Source: Candidatus Schneewindia gallinarum | GTDB lineage: Bacteria; Bacillota; Clostridia; Oscillospirales; Ruminococcaceae | DNA: 64,000 nt | Assembly (NCBI GenBank): GCA_904420175.1 | Contig: CAJFUF010000013.1 | Span: forward strand, 1 to 64,000 | Direction of reading: 5' to 3' | Part shown: positions 25,065-35,390 of the stretch, one piece after another | How positions within the stretch are numbered: position 1 is the first letter of the stretch | Layout of the letters: each line of letters begins with the position of its first letter | Made by a program: the position numbers and the translations under genes | Notes under the pieces: generated by a model | The model's database searches: none | What the model saw: only the letters and a program-made list of their open reading frames with translations | What the model was told of the DNA's origin: nothing

Positions 25065-27305
25065 ATGAAATTTATTGACGAGAAGGTTTATGTATACGGA
25101 GGCAAGCGCTACGGCACCGCCAACGAAACGGGCAAATCCTTTGAGGAACTGAAAAGCGGCACCATTGCCGCAGGCATTCTTGACCGGCACAATCAGGGCA
25201 AGGACAGCGGGTTGTACCAGCTGAAATTTGATTCGCTGGCCTCCCACGACATCACCTACGTGGGAATTATCCAGACGGCGAAAGCAAGCGGGCTGTCCTC
25301 CTTCCCTGTGCCCTATGTGCTGACCAACTGCCACAACAGCCTGTGCGCCGTGGGTGGCACACTGAATGAGGACGACCATGTGTTCGGCCTGTCCGCCGCA
25401 CAGAAATACGGCGGCATTTATGTGCCGGCCAACGTGGCGGTCATCCACCAGTATATTCGGGAGATGATGGCTTTTTCCGGCGGGATGATCCTCGGTTCGG
25501 ACAGCCACACCCGGTACGGCGCCCTTGGCTGCATGGGCGTGGGCGAAGGCGGGCCGGAGCTGGTAAAGCAGATTCTGTCCTGCACCTACGACGTGCCCAG
25601 ACCCGGCATTGTGGCCATCTGGCTGGAGGGGAAGGTCCGTCAGGGCGTGGGCCCGCAGGATGTGGCGCTGGCCATCATCAAGGCGGTCTATGCAAAGGGC
25701 CTTGTAAAAAACAAGGTGATGGAGTTTATCGGCCCCGGTGTCAGCGGCCTGTCTGTTGACTTCCGGAACGGCGTGGACGTCATGACCACCGAGACCACCT
25801 GCCTGTCCTCCGTGTGGCGTACGGACAGCAAGGTGGAGGAGTTTTATGCCCTGCATGGCCGTGCGGATGCCTACCGGCAGCTGGATCCGGCGGATGAAGC
25901 GGCGTACGACGGCATGCTGGTGGTGGATTTGTCTGAGATTGAGCCCATGATTGCGCTGCCCTTCCACCCCTCCAATGCATATACCATCCGGGAGCTGAAC
26001 GAGAACCCCTACGAGATTTTGAAAGAGGCGGAGGAGCGCTGCCAGGCACAGCTTGAAAACAACGGCGTCACCATCCGTCTGACGGATAAGATTGTGGATG
26101 GGAAAATCAAGGTGGATCAGGGCGTTATCGCAGGCTGCAGCGGCGGCATTTATGAAAATGTGGTGGCGGCGGCGGACATCCTGAAGGGCCGCACAGTCAC
26201 AAGCAACTACTTCGCCCTGTCCGTGTATCCCAGCAGCCAGCCCATCTACCTGGAACTGATTAAAAACGGTTGCGCCGCCGATTTGATGGAGGCGGGCGCC
26301 ATTCTGAAGCCGGCCTTCTGCGGCCCCTGCTTCGGCGCGGGCGACACCCCCGCCAATGAGGGGCTGTCCATCCGTCACACCACCCGCAATTTCCCCAGCC
26401 GCGAGGGCAGCAAGCCCGGCGCAGGCCAGATTTCCTCCGTTGCACTGATGGATGCGCGTTCCATCGCCGCCACGGCGGCCAGCGGCGGCTTTTTGACCCC
26501 GGCGACGGAGCTTGCCTATGAGGCCAGCAGCCGACCCTACTACTTCAACAGCGCCCCCTACGACAAGCTGGTCTATAACGGCGCAGGCCGTCCCCAGCCG
26601 GAGGCGGAACTGCGTTACGGCCCCAATATTGCCGACTGGCCCAGCATGATTCCCATGACGGACAACATGCTGATGAAAATTGCCACGGTTATCCGCGACC
26701 CGGTAACCACCACGGACGAGCTGATCCCCTCGGGTGAGACGTCGTCCTACCGCTCCAACCCGCTGAAGCTGGCGGAGTTTACCCTGTCCCGCAAGGATCC
26801 GGAGTATGTGGGTCGTGCCAAGGCCGTGTACGCGGCAGAGTGTGCCCGCCGGGAGGGGCAGCCTCTGCCGGAGGACATGCAGGCGGTGCTGCGTGAAAAC
26901 GGCGTCAGCGAAAAGGACACCTCCGTCGGCTCCTGTGTGTTTGCCATGTCGCCGGGCGACGGCTCCGCCAGGGAGCAGGCCGCCTCCTGCCAGCGGGTGC
27001 TGGGCGGAAACGCCAACATCTGCTATGAGTATGCAACCAAGCGCTACCGCAGCAACCTTATCAACTGGGGAATTGTTCCCTTCACGCTGGACGAGGGGAC
27101 GGAATTCCCCCTCAAGCGGGACGACTACCTGCTGGTAAAGGGCCTTCGGAAGGCCATTGAAGAAGGCAGGGAGACGATAGAGGGAATTTTCAGCGGCTCT
27201 GCATCCGGCACGCTGACGCTGAACCTGCCGAAACTGACGGAGGATGAGCGGGAAATCCTGCTGAAGGGCTGTCTGATTAACTACTATGCGGATAAAAATA
27301 AATAG
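25065..27305 (+). CDS. aconitase-family hydratase (YbhJ-like)
   Basis: 746 aa, aconitase superfamily with the small C-terminal swivel domain. The three 4Fe-4S cysteines fall at about 357 (IAGCSGG), 419 and 422 (FCGPCFG). [20 protein letters not shown] is the substrate-pocket block. The N-terminus ([19 protein letters not shown]) is unlike true aconitase and matches the uncharacterised YbhJ-type hydratase group, so citrate may not be its substrate. AAGGAGAG lies before ATG 25065. Confidence 0.88.
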   Translation: MKFIDEKVYVYGGKRYGTANETGKSFEELKSGTIAAGILDRHNQGKDSGLYQLKFDSLASHDITYVGIIQTAKASGLSSFPVPYVLTNCHNSLCAVGGTLNEDDHVFGLSAAQKYGGIYVPANVAVIHQYIREMMAFSGGMILGSDSHTRYGALGCMGVGEGGPELVKQILSCTYDVPRPGIVAIWLEGKVRQGVGPQDVALAIIKAVYAKGLVKNKVMEFIGPGVSGLSVDFRNGVDVMTTETTCLSSVWRTDSKVEEFYALHGRADAYRQLDPADEAAYDGMLVVDLSEIEPMIALPFHPSNAYTIRELNENPYEILKEAEERCQAQLENNGVTIRLTDKIVDGKIKVDQGVIAGCSGGIYENVVAAADILKGRTVTSNYFALSVYPSSQPIYLELIKNGCAADLMEAGAILKPAFCGPCFGAGDTPANEGLSIRHTTRNFPSREGSKPGAGQISSVALMDARSIAATAASGGFLTPATELAYEASSRPYYFNSAPYDKLVYNGAGRPQPEAELRYGPNIADWPSMIPMTDNMLMKIATVIRDPVTTTDELIPSGETSSYRSNPLKLAEFTLSRKDPEYVGRAKAVYAAECARREGQPLPEDMQAVLRENGVSEKDTSVGSCVFAMSPGDGSAREQAASCQRVLGGNANICYEYATKRYRSNLINWGIVPFTLDEGTEFPLKRDDYLLVKGLRKAIEEGRETIEGIFSGSASGTLTLNLPKLTEDEREILLKGCLINYYADKNK

Positions 27306-27396
27306 TTTATACTAATTGGATTCTGCTTTCCCGCTGGCAACTCCGCAGCGGGAAGGCAGATGGAAAAGGGACTTCAAACGGGGAGAGGGAACACGT

Positions 27397-28224
27397 ATGA
27401 CAGGCGTGGTACTGGCATTGGGCATCCTGCTGCTTCTATTTTTGCTTCTGGTGTTTTTGGTGGCCCCGGGCCGTCCGCCGCAGGGCGGGGCGGCACTGCC
27501 GCCGGGGGAGTTTGCCCATCGGGGACTGTATGAGAAAAACCAGCGGCCACCGGAAAACTCCCTTGCTGCTTTCGGCCGCGCAGTAAAGGCGGGCTACGGG
27601 ATTGAATTGGACGTCAATCTCACGGCCGACGGCCATGCCGTCGTGTTCCACGACGACACACTGACAAGAATGTGCGGACTTGAGCGCCGGGTGAACGACT
27701 GCACCCTCCGCGAGCTGCGCGGTCTGGCGTTGGCCGGAACGGGGGAGGGAATCCCGCTGTTTTCCGAAGTGCTGCAGCTGGTGGACGGCCGTGTCCCACT
27801 GATTGTGGAACTGAAAAACTGCCCCCGTTATCAGGAATTGTGTAAGGTTACCGCCGCCGCGTTAAAGGCGTACGGCGGCAGCTACTGTGTGGAATCTTTT
27901 TCCCCGCTGATTGTCCGGTGGTTTAAAACAAAGGCACCCGGTGTGGTGCGGGGACAGCTTGCCATGGGCAGCGCACGCTACCGGAACCTGCCGTGGTATC
28001 TTCGCTTTTCTGCGGCAAACCTGCTGTCCAATGTGCTGACGCGGCCGCATTTTGTCGCATACCGGATTGAGGATGCGCGGCACAGCCTGCCCCTGACGCT
28101 GTACCGTGCGCTCGGCGGGAAACTGGTGGCGTGGACGGTACACGAGAAGGATGATCAGCAGTTTGCCGGGCAAAAATTCCACAGCCGGATTTTTGAGTGG
28201 TACCGGCCGAAGCAGGTGCAGTAG
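27397..28224 (+). CDS. membrane-anchored glycerophosphodiester phosphodiesterase
   Basis: 275 aa. One N-terminal membrane helix (about 4-25), then a GDPD TIM barrel: AHRGLYEKNQRPPENSLAAF with catalytic His and Glu, GIELDVNLTADGHAVVFHDDTLTRM, and ELKN. Releases glycerol-3-phosphate from glycerophosphodiesters, probably at the outer face. ATG 27397 with GGGAGAGGG upstream is taken in place of the ATG at 27316, which has no ribosome site. Confidence 0.9.
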   Translation: MTGVVLALGILLLLFLLLVFLVAPGRPPQGGAALPPGEFAHRGLYEKNQRPPENSLAAFGRAVKAGYGIELDVNLTADGHAVVFHDDTLTRMCGLERRVNDCTLRELRGLALAGTGEGIPLFSEVLQLVDGRVPLIVELKNCPRYQELCKVTAAALKAYGGSYCVESFSPLIVRWFKTKAPGVVRGQLAMGSARYRNLPWYLRFSAANLLSNVLTRPHFVAYRIEDARHSLPLTLYRALGGKLVAWTVHEKDDQQFAGQKFHSRIFEWYRPKQVQ

Positions 28225-28470
28225 ATGATTACGCAGAGAAGCAGGCTGAAAGAGGTTATGAAAAATCCCTGCGGACGGCGCTTTGTTGTGGATGTATTTA
28301 CCCGGATGGGCATGCGGGAACAGTTTGCCGACAACCCGATTGTACGCAGGACAAGGATTGGACTGCTTCCCAAACTGACCGGCGGGGCCGTCAGTGAAAG
28401 GGATATTGCAGAGCTTATCCGTCACCTTAACCGCCGCCCAAACGGAGAGGACATTGAAAAACAGGGGTAA
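28225..28470 (+). CDS. hypothetical protein, 81 aa
   Basis: Not recognised. A basic 81-residue protein (MITQRSRLKEVMKNPCGRRF, TRIGLLPKLTGG, SERDIAELIRHL) whose ATG directly follows the TAG of the GDPD gene, so it is probably made by translational coupling. No signal or membrane segment. The next promoter is inside its 3' end. Confidence 0.6.
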   Translation: MITQRSRLKEVMKNPCGRRFVVDVFTRMGMREQFADNPIVRRTRIGLLPKLTGGAVSERDIAELIRHLNRRPNGEDIEKQG

Positions 28471-28482
28471 TTATTGTATAAT
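28454..28482 (+). promoter_or_regulatory. promoter of the polysaccharide export cluster
   Basis: TTGAAA (28454-28459), 17-base spacer, TATAAT (28477-28482), within the end of the 81-aa gene and 45 bases before the ABC permease start. Confidence 0.75.
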
Positions 28483-28526
28483 GTACAAATACTTTACAAA
28501 GGGACAAGCAATGAGGAGGAACGCGC

Positions 28527-29324
28527 GTGACCAAATATATTAAAACGTTCATGCGGTACCGGTACCTGCTGATGAATTTTATCGAGCGGGACATTAAGGT
28601 CAAATACCGCCGGTCCGTGCTTGGGCTGCTGTGGAGCGTACTGAACCCGCTGCTGATGATGGCGGTTATTTCCACCGTGTTTTCTACAGTGATGCGAATC
28701 AGCGTTGCAAACTTTCATCTGTATTATTTAACTGCCGCCGTGGTGTACAATTTTATTTCCGAGGCGACCAACGGTGCGATGACCTCCGTGTTTACCTCCG
28801 GGGCCATTATGAAGAAGGTCTATATTCCAAAGTACATCTTCCCGCTGGAGAAGGTGCTGTTTTCCTTTGTCAACATGCTGTTTTCCCTTATTGCGGTTTT
28901 AATCGTGATTATCATCACCATGGTGGTGAATCCGGGCTCGGTCAGTTTTTCATGGACCATGCTGCTGTTCCCCATCCCGCTTATCATGGCGCTGATTTTT
29001 TCTTTCGGCCTCGGCCTGCTGCTTGCAGCAGCAACGGTTTTCTTTCGGGATATTATGCACTTGTATGGGGTTTTCCTTACCGCCTGGATGTATGCGACAC
29101 CGATTATTTGGGACATGGCAAGTATGCAGAACCCCTTGATTCTCACAATTATGAAATTCAACCCAATGTATTATTATGTAACCTTTTTCCGGGACGTAAT
29201 GATTTACAACCGGGTTCCCAGCATCCCTTTTATGCTGGCGGGGCTGGCCTGTGCCGTTGTGATGCTTCTAATCGGTCTGGCTGTGTTTAAGAAAAAACAG
29301 GACATGTTTGTCCTGTACATGTAG
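28527..29324 (+). CDS. polysaccharide ABC exporter, permease subunit (Wzm/TagG type)
   Basis: 265 aa ABC-2 type permease with six membrane helices. N-terminal RDIKVKYRRSVLGLLWSVLNPLLMMAVI is the family signature. With the next gene it should carry a lipid-linked glycan such as teichoic acid or a rhamnan across the membrane. GTG 28527 follows GAGGAGGA. Confidence 0.93.
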   Translation: MTKYIKTFMRYRYLLMNFIERDIKVKYRRSVLGLLWSVLNPLLMMAVISTVFSTVMRISVANFHLYYLTAAVVYNFISEATNGAMTSVFTSGAIMKKVYIPKYIFPLEKVLFSFVNMLFSLIAVLIVIIITMVVNPGSVSFSWTMLLFPIPLIMALIFSFGLGLLLAAATVFFRDIMHLYGVFLTAWMYATPIIWDMASMQNPLILTIMKFNPMYYYVTFFRDVMIYNRVPSIPFMLAGLACAVVMLLIGLAVFKKKQDMFVLYM

Positions 29325-29335
29325 GGGGGAGCAGT

Positions 29336-30079
29336 ATGGGCGACTATGCAGTAGAGGTCAACAATGTGACCATGCGGTTCAACCTTGCAACACAGAAGGT
29401 GGACAGCCTAAAGGAATATGTTATCAAGCTTTTTAAGAAGCAGCTGTTTTTTAAGGAGTTTCTGGCCGTTAACGACGTCTCCTTCAAGGTGAAAAAGGGG
29501 GAGGTGTTCGGGCTGATTGGCCTGAACGGCTCTGGGAAAAGTACCCTGTTAAAAATGATTGCAGGCGTCTATAAGCCGTCCAAGGGATCCATCCGGACAG
29601 AGGGGGTCATTGCCCCCATGATTGAACTGGGCGCCGGGTTTGATATGGAGCTGACGGCAAGGGAGAACATCTACCTGAACGGATCGGTTCTTGGTTTTTC
29701 CAAGCAGTTTATCAACAGTGTGTTCGACGAGATTGTAGAGTTTACGGAACTGGCACCGTTTCTCGATGTACCAATGAAGAACTATTCCTCCGGTATGGTG
29801 GCCCGGGTTGGTTTTGCCATTTCCACCGTTACAAAGCCGGATATCCTGATTGTGGATGAGATTCTGGCAGTGGGGGACTTTCTCTTTCAGCAGAAATGCG
29901 AGGCGCGGATTAACCAGCTGATGGAGCGGGGAACCACCGTCATCATTGTGTCGCACTCGATCGAGCAGATTGAGCGGTTGTGCGACCGGGTTGCATGGCT
30001 GGAAAAGGGTAAACTTAAAATGATTGGCGAATGCCAGGAAGTATGCGACATTTATAAAAACAGCGGGAGAACAGAGTGA
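29336..30079 (+). CDS. polysaccharide ABC exporter, ATPase subunit (Wzt/TagH type)
   Basis: 247 aa. An N-terminal extension (about 40 residues with VDSLKEYVIKLFKKQLFF) is typical of Wzt/TagH. Walker A GLNGSGKST, signature YSSGMVARVGFA and Walker B ILIVDEILAVGD follow. There is no C-terminal glycan-binding domain, so it belongs to the short class. Starts 12 bases after the permease. Confidence 0.94.
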   Translation: MGDYAVEVNNVTMRFNLATQKVDSLKEYVIKLFKKQLFFKEFLAVNDVSFKVKKGEVFGLIGLNGSGKSTLLKMIAGVYKPSKGSIRTEGVIAPMIELGAGFDMELTARENIYLNGSVLGFSKQFINSVFDEIVEFTELAPFLDVPMKNYSSGMVARVGFAISTVTKPDILIVDEILAVGDFLFQQKCEARINQLMERGTTVIIVSHSIEQIERLCDRVAWLEKGKLKMIGECQEVCDIYKNSGRTE

Positions 30080-30088
30080 GGAAACCAC

Positions 30089-31867
30089 ATGAAGGACAAA
30101 ATACTACGAGGATGGCGTTATTTTAAAAAAAATGGTTTTGTTAAAACCGTTAAAAGACTATTTTTAGGATTAAAAATAAAACTGTTTGGGCAGAAAAAAC
30201 AGCCAGAGCCTCAAGAATACCCTGTCGGACCGGATGAAGTAGAACTTCAGAGGCAACGGGAAACAGTATTCCCAGAACCACCTTTCATCAGTGTAGTAGT
30301 ACCACTTTATAATACAGAGTTATCCTATCTGGAAGAGATGGTAAACTCGGTGCGTGCACAGACATACTCCAGATGGGAACTTTGCCTGGCGGATGCTAGT
30401 GATTCGAATCATGCACAGGTAGGGGAATATTGCCTTTCCGTAGCATGCAAAGATTCCCGCATCCGATACCGGCACTTGGAAAAGAATCTGGGCATTTCCG
30501 GAAATAGCAACCAGGCTGCCGAAATGGCCAGAGGGGACTATATTGCCTTATTAGATCACGATGATACTTATACGCCGGATGCACTTTTTGAAATTGCACA
30601 GGCGGTTGTACAATTTCACCCGGATGTTATTTATACGGATGAAGATAAAATTTCTATAGAGGGGAAGCGGTACCATCCCTTCTATAAACCGGATTGGTCC
30701 CCGGATCTGCTATATTCACAGATGTATATTTGTCATCTTCTGGTTTTTACAAAGGAACTATTTTTTGCAGTCGGAGGATTTGATGAGAAGGCCTCCGGAA
30801 GCCAAGATTATGATTTAATGTTGCGCCTGTCGGAACAGACAAAACAAATTTATCATATTCCAAAGGTCCTGTACTCCTGGAGGGAGACACCGTCCTCCAC
30901 CTCCATTAACCCAAATTCAAAACCCTATGCTCATATGGCGGGCTTGAATGCGCTGGACGCCCACTTGAAAAGGAGGTATCAAGGGCGCGCCCATGCTGAA
31001 GAAACTGAGTATACTTATGTTTACAGGGCACGGTTTCACACACTGGAAAAGAATCCGAAAGTTTCTGTTATTATACCAACCAAGGATCATCCGGAACTTC
31101 TTCAAAACTGCGTGGAAAGTATTCTCCAAAAAACAAATTACCCGAATTATGAAATTTTGGTTTTGGACAATAATTCAGAAGAGGAAAAAACTTTCCAGCT
31201 GTTTAAAACATTGGCCCAGAACGAAAGGATCTCGGTTATTCCCGCGAAATTTGACTTTAACTGGTCAAAATTAAATAATTTTGGGATGCAGCATGCCACT
31301 GGAGACGTTTTTATATTTTTAAACAATGACACACAGATTATATCTCCGGATTGGATGACATTTTTGGCAGAAAATGCACTCAGGGAAGAGATTGGAGTCG
31401 TTGGGGCATTATTATTGTATGAAGACGGAACGATTCAGCATTCGGGTGTGGTTGTCGGCATGGGGGGATGGGCTGACCATGTGTATAAAGGCGAAAAACC
31501 AGTGCATTACGCCCCTGTTTTTATTTCTCCGGTTATTAACCGAAATGTCCTGGCAGTGACAGGCGCGTGCATGGCAATTTCACGCGCCACAATTAAAAAA
31601 ATTGGCCAGTTTAATGAAGACTTTATTATCTGTGGCAGCGATGTGGAGATTTGTCTTCGCGCTTATCATGCTGGGTTATATAACTTGCTTTGTGCAGATG
31701 CACGGTTGTACCATTTGGAGTCAAAAAGTAGAGATGCATATATACCAGAGATTGATTTTACCCTTTCAAAGAAGTTCTATGCTCCTTACAGAGAAGGGGA
31801 AGATCCTTTCTACAACCCCAATTTAGACAAATTTAGCTGTGTTCCGCGGGAAAGGAGTTTAAAATGA
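30089..31867 (+). CDS. bifunctional GT2 glycosyltransferase (rhamnan / cell wall glycan)
   Basis: 592 aa with two GT-A family 2 domains. The first (about 70-300) carries ISVVVPLYNTELSYLEEMVNSV, ALLDHDDTY and YTDEDKI; the second (about 325-560) carries VSVIIPTKDHPELLQNCVESI, FLNNDTQI and VTGACMAISR. Builds the glycan exported by the ABC pair, working on the cytoplasmic side. Base composition drops sharply from here, unlike the two ABC genes, which points to an exchanged cassette. Overlaps the next gene by four bases. Confidence 0.92.
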   Translation: MKDKILRGWRYFKKNGFVKTVKRLFLGLKIKLFGQKKQPEPQEYPVGPDEVELQRQRETVFPEPPFISVVVPLYNTELSYLEEMVNSVRAQTYSRWELCLADASDSNHAQVGEYCLSVACKDSRIRYRHLEKNLGISGNSNQAAEMARGDYIALLDHDDTYTPDALFEIAQAVVQFHPDVIYTDEDKISIEGKRYHPFYKPDWSPDLLYSQMYICHLLVFTKELFFAVGGFDEKASGSQDYDLMLRLSEQTKQIYHIPKVLYSWRETPSSTSINPNSKPYAHMAGLNALDAHLKRRYQGRAHAEETEYTYVYRARFHTLEKNPKVSVIIPTKDHPELLQNCVESILQKTNYPNYEILVLDNNSEEEKTFQLFKTLAQNERISVIPAKFDFNWSKLNNFGMQHATGDVFIFLNNDTQIISPDWMTFLAENALREEIGVVGALLLYEDGTIQHSGVVVGMGGWADHVYKGEKPVHYAPVFISPVINRNVLAVTGACMAISRATIKKIGQFNEDFIICGSDVEICLRAYHAGLYNLLCADARLYHLESKSRDAYIPEIDFTLSKKFYAPYREGEDPFYNPNLDKFSCVPRERSLK

Positions 31868-33135
31868 ACAAGAATGGGAAGGTAGCTCGGGTTTTAAAAA
31901 AATCTGAGTTCTTAAAACGGGCATACCGCGCTGCGAAAATTATGAGCGGCGGGATAAAAGTAACAAACACTGCAATTGAGGAGATTATGCCCCTCAGACC
32001 AAGAAAAGCGGAATCCCAAAAACTTAGACTTAATCTTTTGGTTCCTTCCATAAAAAAAGAGCATGTTTTTGGCGGAATCTCAACTGCATTAAAATTTTTT
32101 AATAACTTGGCGGACGAACTGGGTGCAGAAAGAAGGCTTCTTGTCCTTGACGCGAATGTCTCAAAGAAGGACATAGAGAATGGATTTTCCGATTATGTAC
32201 TGGTTCCCTGCTCACAAAATGTCTGTTGTGATAAGCAGATTGTAGATTTAAAAGATAGAAAGAATGAGACATTCCCTGTTACTGGAAAAGATTTGTTTAT
32301 TGCCACCGGTTGGTGGACTGCTTATACAATTGCACCGGTCATAAAATGGCAGGCAATGACGTATCAACAGAAAATTAAAAACTTAATCTACTTGATTCAG
32401 GACTATGAGCCTAATTTCTATCCTTGGTCCACACGGTACATGCTTGCGGAAGGCACCTATAAAATGGATATTCCCACAACGGCCGTTTTTAATTCTTCCC
32501 AACTGAGAGACTATTTTAAGGCCAATGGGTATGTGTTTGATAAAGAATATTGCTTTGATCCTGTTTTAAACGAAGTTTTGAAGCGGTATTTGAATACACA
32601 TCCTGCAGAAAGTGTGCAGAGGAAAAAGCAGATACTTGTTTACGGAAGGCCTTCCGTCTCAAGAAATGCATTCGAGTTATTGATAGATGCCTTAATGCGG
32701 TGGAGTGAAGAGTATCCTGAAGCGAGGGAATGGAAAGTCTATTCTGCTGGTGAGGCATTCGATAATATCGAACTAAAAAACAAAGTCGTTTTAGAGGTGT
32801 TGGGAAAGCTTTCTTTAGAGCAATATGCAAAATTTATGACAGAAACTTATGCTGGAATTTCGCTCATGGTCTCTCCCCATCCCAGCTACCCCCCCCTGGA
32901 AATGTCTACATTTGGCATTAAAACGATAACCAATACTTATGCAAATAAAGATTTAAAAAGCTTTAATGAAAGCATTGTTTCGTTAAAGTATTGCACGCCT
33001 GAGATAATTTCGAATGAATTAACGAAGATATGTATTGGTTATCAAAAATTTTCTGACTACAGTATTAACAGAGAATATCTGCGAGGACATGGCTCCTTTT
33101 TTGAAGTGATTCAAAAGTTAGCGGAAGAGGTGTAG
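31864..33135 (+). CDS. WsaF-like glycosyltransferase
   Basis: 423 aa. NLLVPSIKKEHVFGGISTALKFF at the start of the catalytic part, then ATGWWTAYTI, LIQDYEPNFYPWSTRY and a nucleotide-binding half with ILVYGRPSVSRNAFE and LMVSPHPSYPPLEMSTFG. These match the GT4-like C-terminal domains of rhamnosyltransferases such as WsaF. AT-rich codon use. Starts inside the stop of the preceding gene. Confidence 0.85.
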   Translation: MNKNGKVARVLKKSEFLKRAYRAAKIMSGGIKVTNTAIEEIMPLRPRKAESQKLRLNLLVPSIKKEHVFGGISTALKFFNNLADELGAERRLLVLDANVSKKDIENGFSDYVLVPCSQNVCCDKQIVDLKDRKNETFPVTGKDLFIATGWWTAYTIAPVIKWQAMTYQQKIKNLIYLIQDYEPNFYPWSTRYMLAEGTYKMDIPTTAVFNSSQLRDYFKANGYVFDKEYCFDPVLNEVLKRYLNTHPAESVQRKKQILVYGRPSVSRNAFELLIDALMRWSEEYPEAREWKVYSAGEAFDNIELKNKVVLEVLGKLSLEQYAKFMTETYAGISLMVSPHPSYPPLEMSTFGIKTITNTYANKDLKSFNESIVSLKYCTPEIISNELTKICIGYQKFSDYSINREYLRGHGSFFEVIQKLAEEV

Positions 33136-33143
33136 TTCCTTAG

Positions 33144-35096
33144 ATGCGTAAGAGACAGAAAATAACTTTGTTAATTATAATAGGAATAATAATTATTTTT
33201 TGCATAGGATTTTATTTGCTATGGGTTCGTCCCGCATCATTTCAAGACTATACCGAGTCCAACAGTGTCCAAACTGAAGCAAGTACTTTAACCTATCTTT
33301 CCAATAAAAAGCTTGTACAGTCTTTTGAGGTGGATAATGACATTAAAAGTTTTAGTGTGTCCTTTTTCTTCCCTGGGGCTGATACAGGAGAACTAATAAC
33401 AGTACAATTGCAGGACCAAAATGGAAATATTTATTTTCAAGAAACCTATACGTTTAATGAGTTAAAAGAGAACTCTAAATTTATACTGGAAGAGGAGATA
33501 ACAGGAAAACAGGGGGAAATTTTTGAGATAGTTATAAAAGGGAGTCCATCCAATACTACTGATAGTATAGGCGTATTAACTTCCGTACACAGCGAATACA
33601 GTGAAGGCGAACTATTTGTTGATGGGAAAAGCACCCAGCAGGACATTGCTTTTTCCTTGACAGGTGGTAACTGTGCATTTTTAAATTCTGTTTATATAAT
33701 TTTTGTGCTTTTTATCTTATTCTCAGTAATTCTTATATATTATTTTGTGCTTGTAAAGAAAGCGACAATAGAAAAATGTTTCGCTGTAATTGCTTTGGTT
33801 TGTGGAATTATTTACCTGTTTTTAGGTACGCCTTATTCTGGCTATGATGAGGCCGCTCATATGGATACAGCATATAGATTTTCCGACTTAATGATGGGAA
33901 ATGGATTTGAGACAGAAACGGGCGGGTACTTAAGAAGATCCGGAGATACGATGGAGGGATTTACCCAAGGACAGGCTGGTTTAAGCCAGCTTAAGGTTAT
34001 TCATGATGAGTTGTTTTCTTTTTCCTCAGATTCTAGACTAATAGAAGTGAAGGGGAGAAATGTTAGCCAAAATCCGTTTTTTTATGGTCCAGCTGCACTA
34101 GGAATAACGATAGCGCGTTTATTTAATTTGGGAAGAGTTCCAATGATTTATTTGGCCAGACTTCTCAATCTATTATATTTCATTGGGATGGCATATTTTT
34201 CGATTAAACGAGCGCCTTTGGGAAAGATGATATTTGCAGCTGTCGGGTTACTTCCGATGACCTTGTCCCTAGCTGCTTCTTTTTCATATGATGCGTTTAT
34301 GATGGGAATTACCTTTTTATGTATTTCTTATCTTTTAGCGCTTATCTACGAGAAAGAAAAAATAAAAACAAAGGATTTGTTTTTATTTATAATATTTGCA
34401 GCTTTAATGGCTCCAGCAAAAGTGATTTATATTTTAATATTAGGGCTTATTTTTTTGATACCAAGAGAGCGTTTTTCAAATTCTTCAAAATACTATCGTA
34501 CGATAGTAATGATTCTTGGCTTTTCGATTTTATCGCTTGTTATTTTTAATTTTTCGAGTGTTGTCAACATTTTTTTGCCGAAAGTCAGTAGATATCCTGG
34601 AACAGAAGGACTAAGCTATTATTCTCTAGGCTATGCATTAACTCATATTCCATATATGATTAGTATTGCATACAATACTTTGATCCATAAGCTGGATCAC
34701 TATTTAACGTATATGATAGGGGGAGTATATACACAGCCTCTAAGTATTTGGTTATGCAGCGCTTTTGGAGTGACTTTACTGTTAAGTGCATTAAAAACAG
34801 AAAAAAAACCACTTCTCATTTCAAAAAAACATAAAATTTGTTATGCTGTAGTTTTTTTAGGTGTATTTGTAGCTGCTCATCTTGCAATGCTAACTTCGTT
34901 TACTATAATGGGTTCGCCAGTAGTTGAAGGCGTACAAGGGCGATACTTATTACCGGTTCTTCCGTTAATATTATTATTAGGAAGAAGTGGGATTGTTGTT
35001 TTGAAGAAAAATATAGATAAGTCATTACTTTTTATAGCATTTTCTCTTCATGGGGTAGCAGCAATTCAAATATTTCAAAGAATTATTACTAGATAA
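33144..35096 (+). CDS. DUF2142 multi-pass membrane protein
   Basis: 650 aa. First membrane helix at about 8-28, an extracellular domain at about 30-185, then some ten helices. The GTPYSGYDEAAHMDTAYRFS segment is characteristic of DUF2142 proteins, which resemble GT-C glycosyltransferases acting outside on lipid-linked sugars. It likely decorates the exported glycan. The most AT-rich gene in the window. Confidence 0.82.
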   Translation: MRKRQKITLLIIIGIIIIFCIGFYLLWVRPASFQDYTESNSVQTEASTLTYLSNKKLVQSFEVDNDIKSFSVSFFFPGADTGELITVQLQDQNGNIYFQETYTFNELKENSKFILEEEITGKQGEIFEIVIKGSPSNTTDSIGVLTSVHSEYSEGELFVDGKSTQQDIAFSLTGGNCAFLNSVYIIFVLFILFSVILIYYFVLVKKATIEKCFAVIALVCGIIYLFLGTPYSGYDEAAHMDTAYRFSDLMMGNGFETETGGYLRRSGDTMEGFTQGQAGLSQLKVIHDELFSFSSDSRLIEVKGRNVSQNPFFYGPAALGITIARLFNLGRVPMIYLARLLNLLYFIGMAYFSIKRAPLGKMIFAAVGLLPMTLSLAASFSYDAFMMGITFLCISYLLALIYEKEKIKTKDLFLFIIFAALMAPAKVIYILILGLIFLIPRERFSNSSKYYRTIVMILGFSILSLVIFNFSSVVNIFLPKVSRYPGTEGLSYYSLGYALTHIPYMISIAYNTLIHKLDHYLTYMIGGVYTQPLSIWLCSAFGVTLLLSALKTEKKPLLISKKHKICYAVVFLGVFVAAHLAMLTSFTIMGSPVVEGVQGRYLLPVLPLILLLGRSGIVVLKKNIDKSLLFIAFSLHGVAAIQIFQRIITR

Positions 35097-35372
35097 GTGC
35101 AAGTGTTACTTAAGTTATTTTTATTTTGTAACCTGCTGACTTTGTTTTTAATGGGCTTTGATAAACACCGCGCGCGACGGGGAGGGCGGCGCATTCGGGA
35201 GCGGACGCTGCTTCTCTGTTCTGCCTGTTTCGGCGGTTTCGGAGCATTGCTTGGGATGTTTTTATTCCGGCATAAGACAAAGCATCTGCGCTTCCGGATC
35301 CTGCTTCCGTTATTCTGCGTGCTGCAGGCTGCGGCGCTGCTGTTCCTCGTGCATAATCAAAATTTCATTTAA
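35097..35372 (+). CDS. DUF1294 family membrane protein
   Basis: 91 aa with two or three helices. MGFDKHRARRGGRRIRERTLLL, then GGFGALLGMFLFRHKTKHLRFRILLP, is the DUF1294 pattern. The GTG directly follows the previous stop; the ribosome site is weak, so the exact start is unsure. Its first 60 bases are AT-rich and the rest GC-rich: the island edge runs through this gene. Confidence 0.82.
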   Translation: MQVLLKLFLFCNLLTLFLMGFDKHRARRGGRRIRERTLLLCSACFGGFGALLGMFLFRHKTKHLRFRILLPLFCVLQAAALLFLVHNQNFI

Positions 35373-35390
35373 AAGGAGAGACCAAGTACA

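Noticed and set aside
25008-26378. 456-codon open frame on the - strand
   Set aside because: Antisense to the aconitase-family hydratase; His/Gln-rich shadow translation with no domain.
27316-27396. N-terminal extension of the GDPD
   Set aside because: No ribosome site, and it puts 27 charged residues before the membrane helix; ATG 27397 is better.
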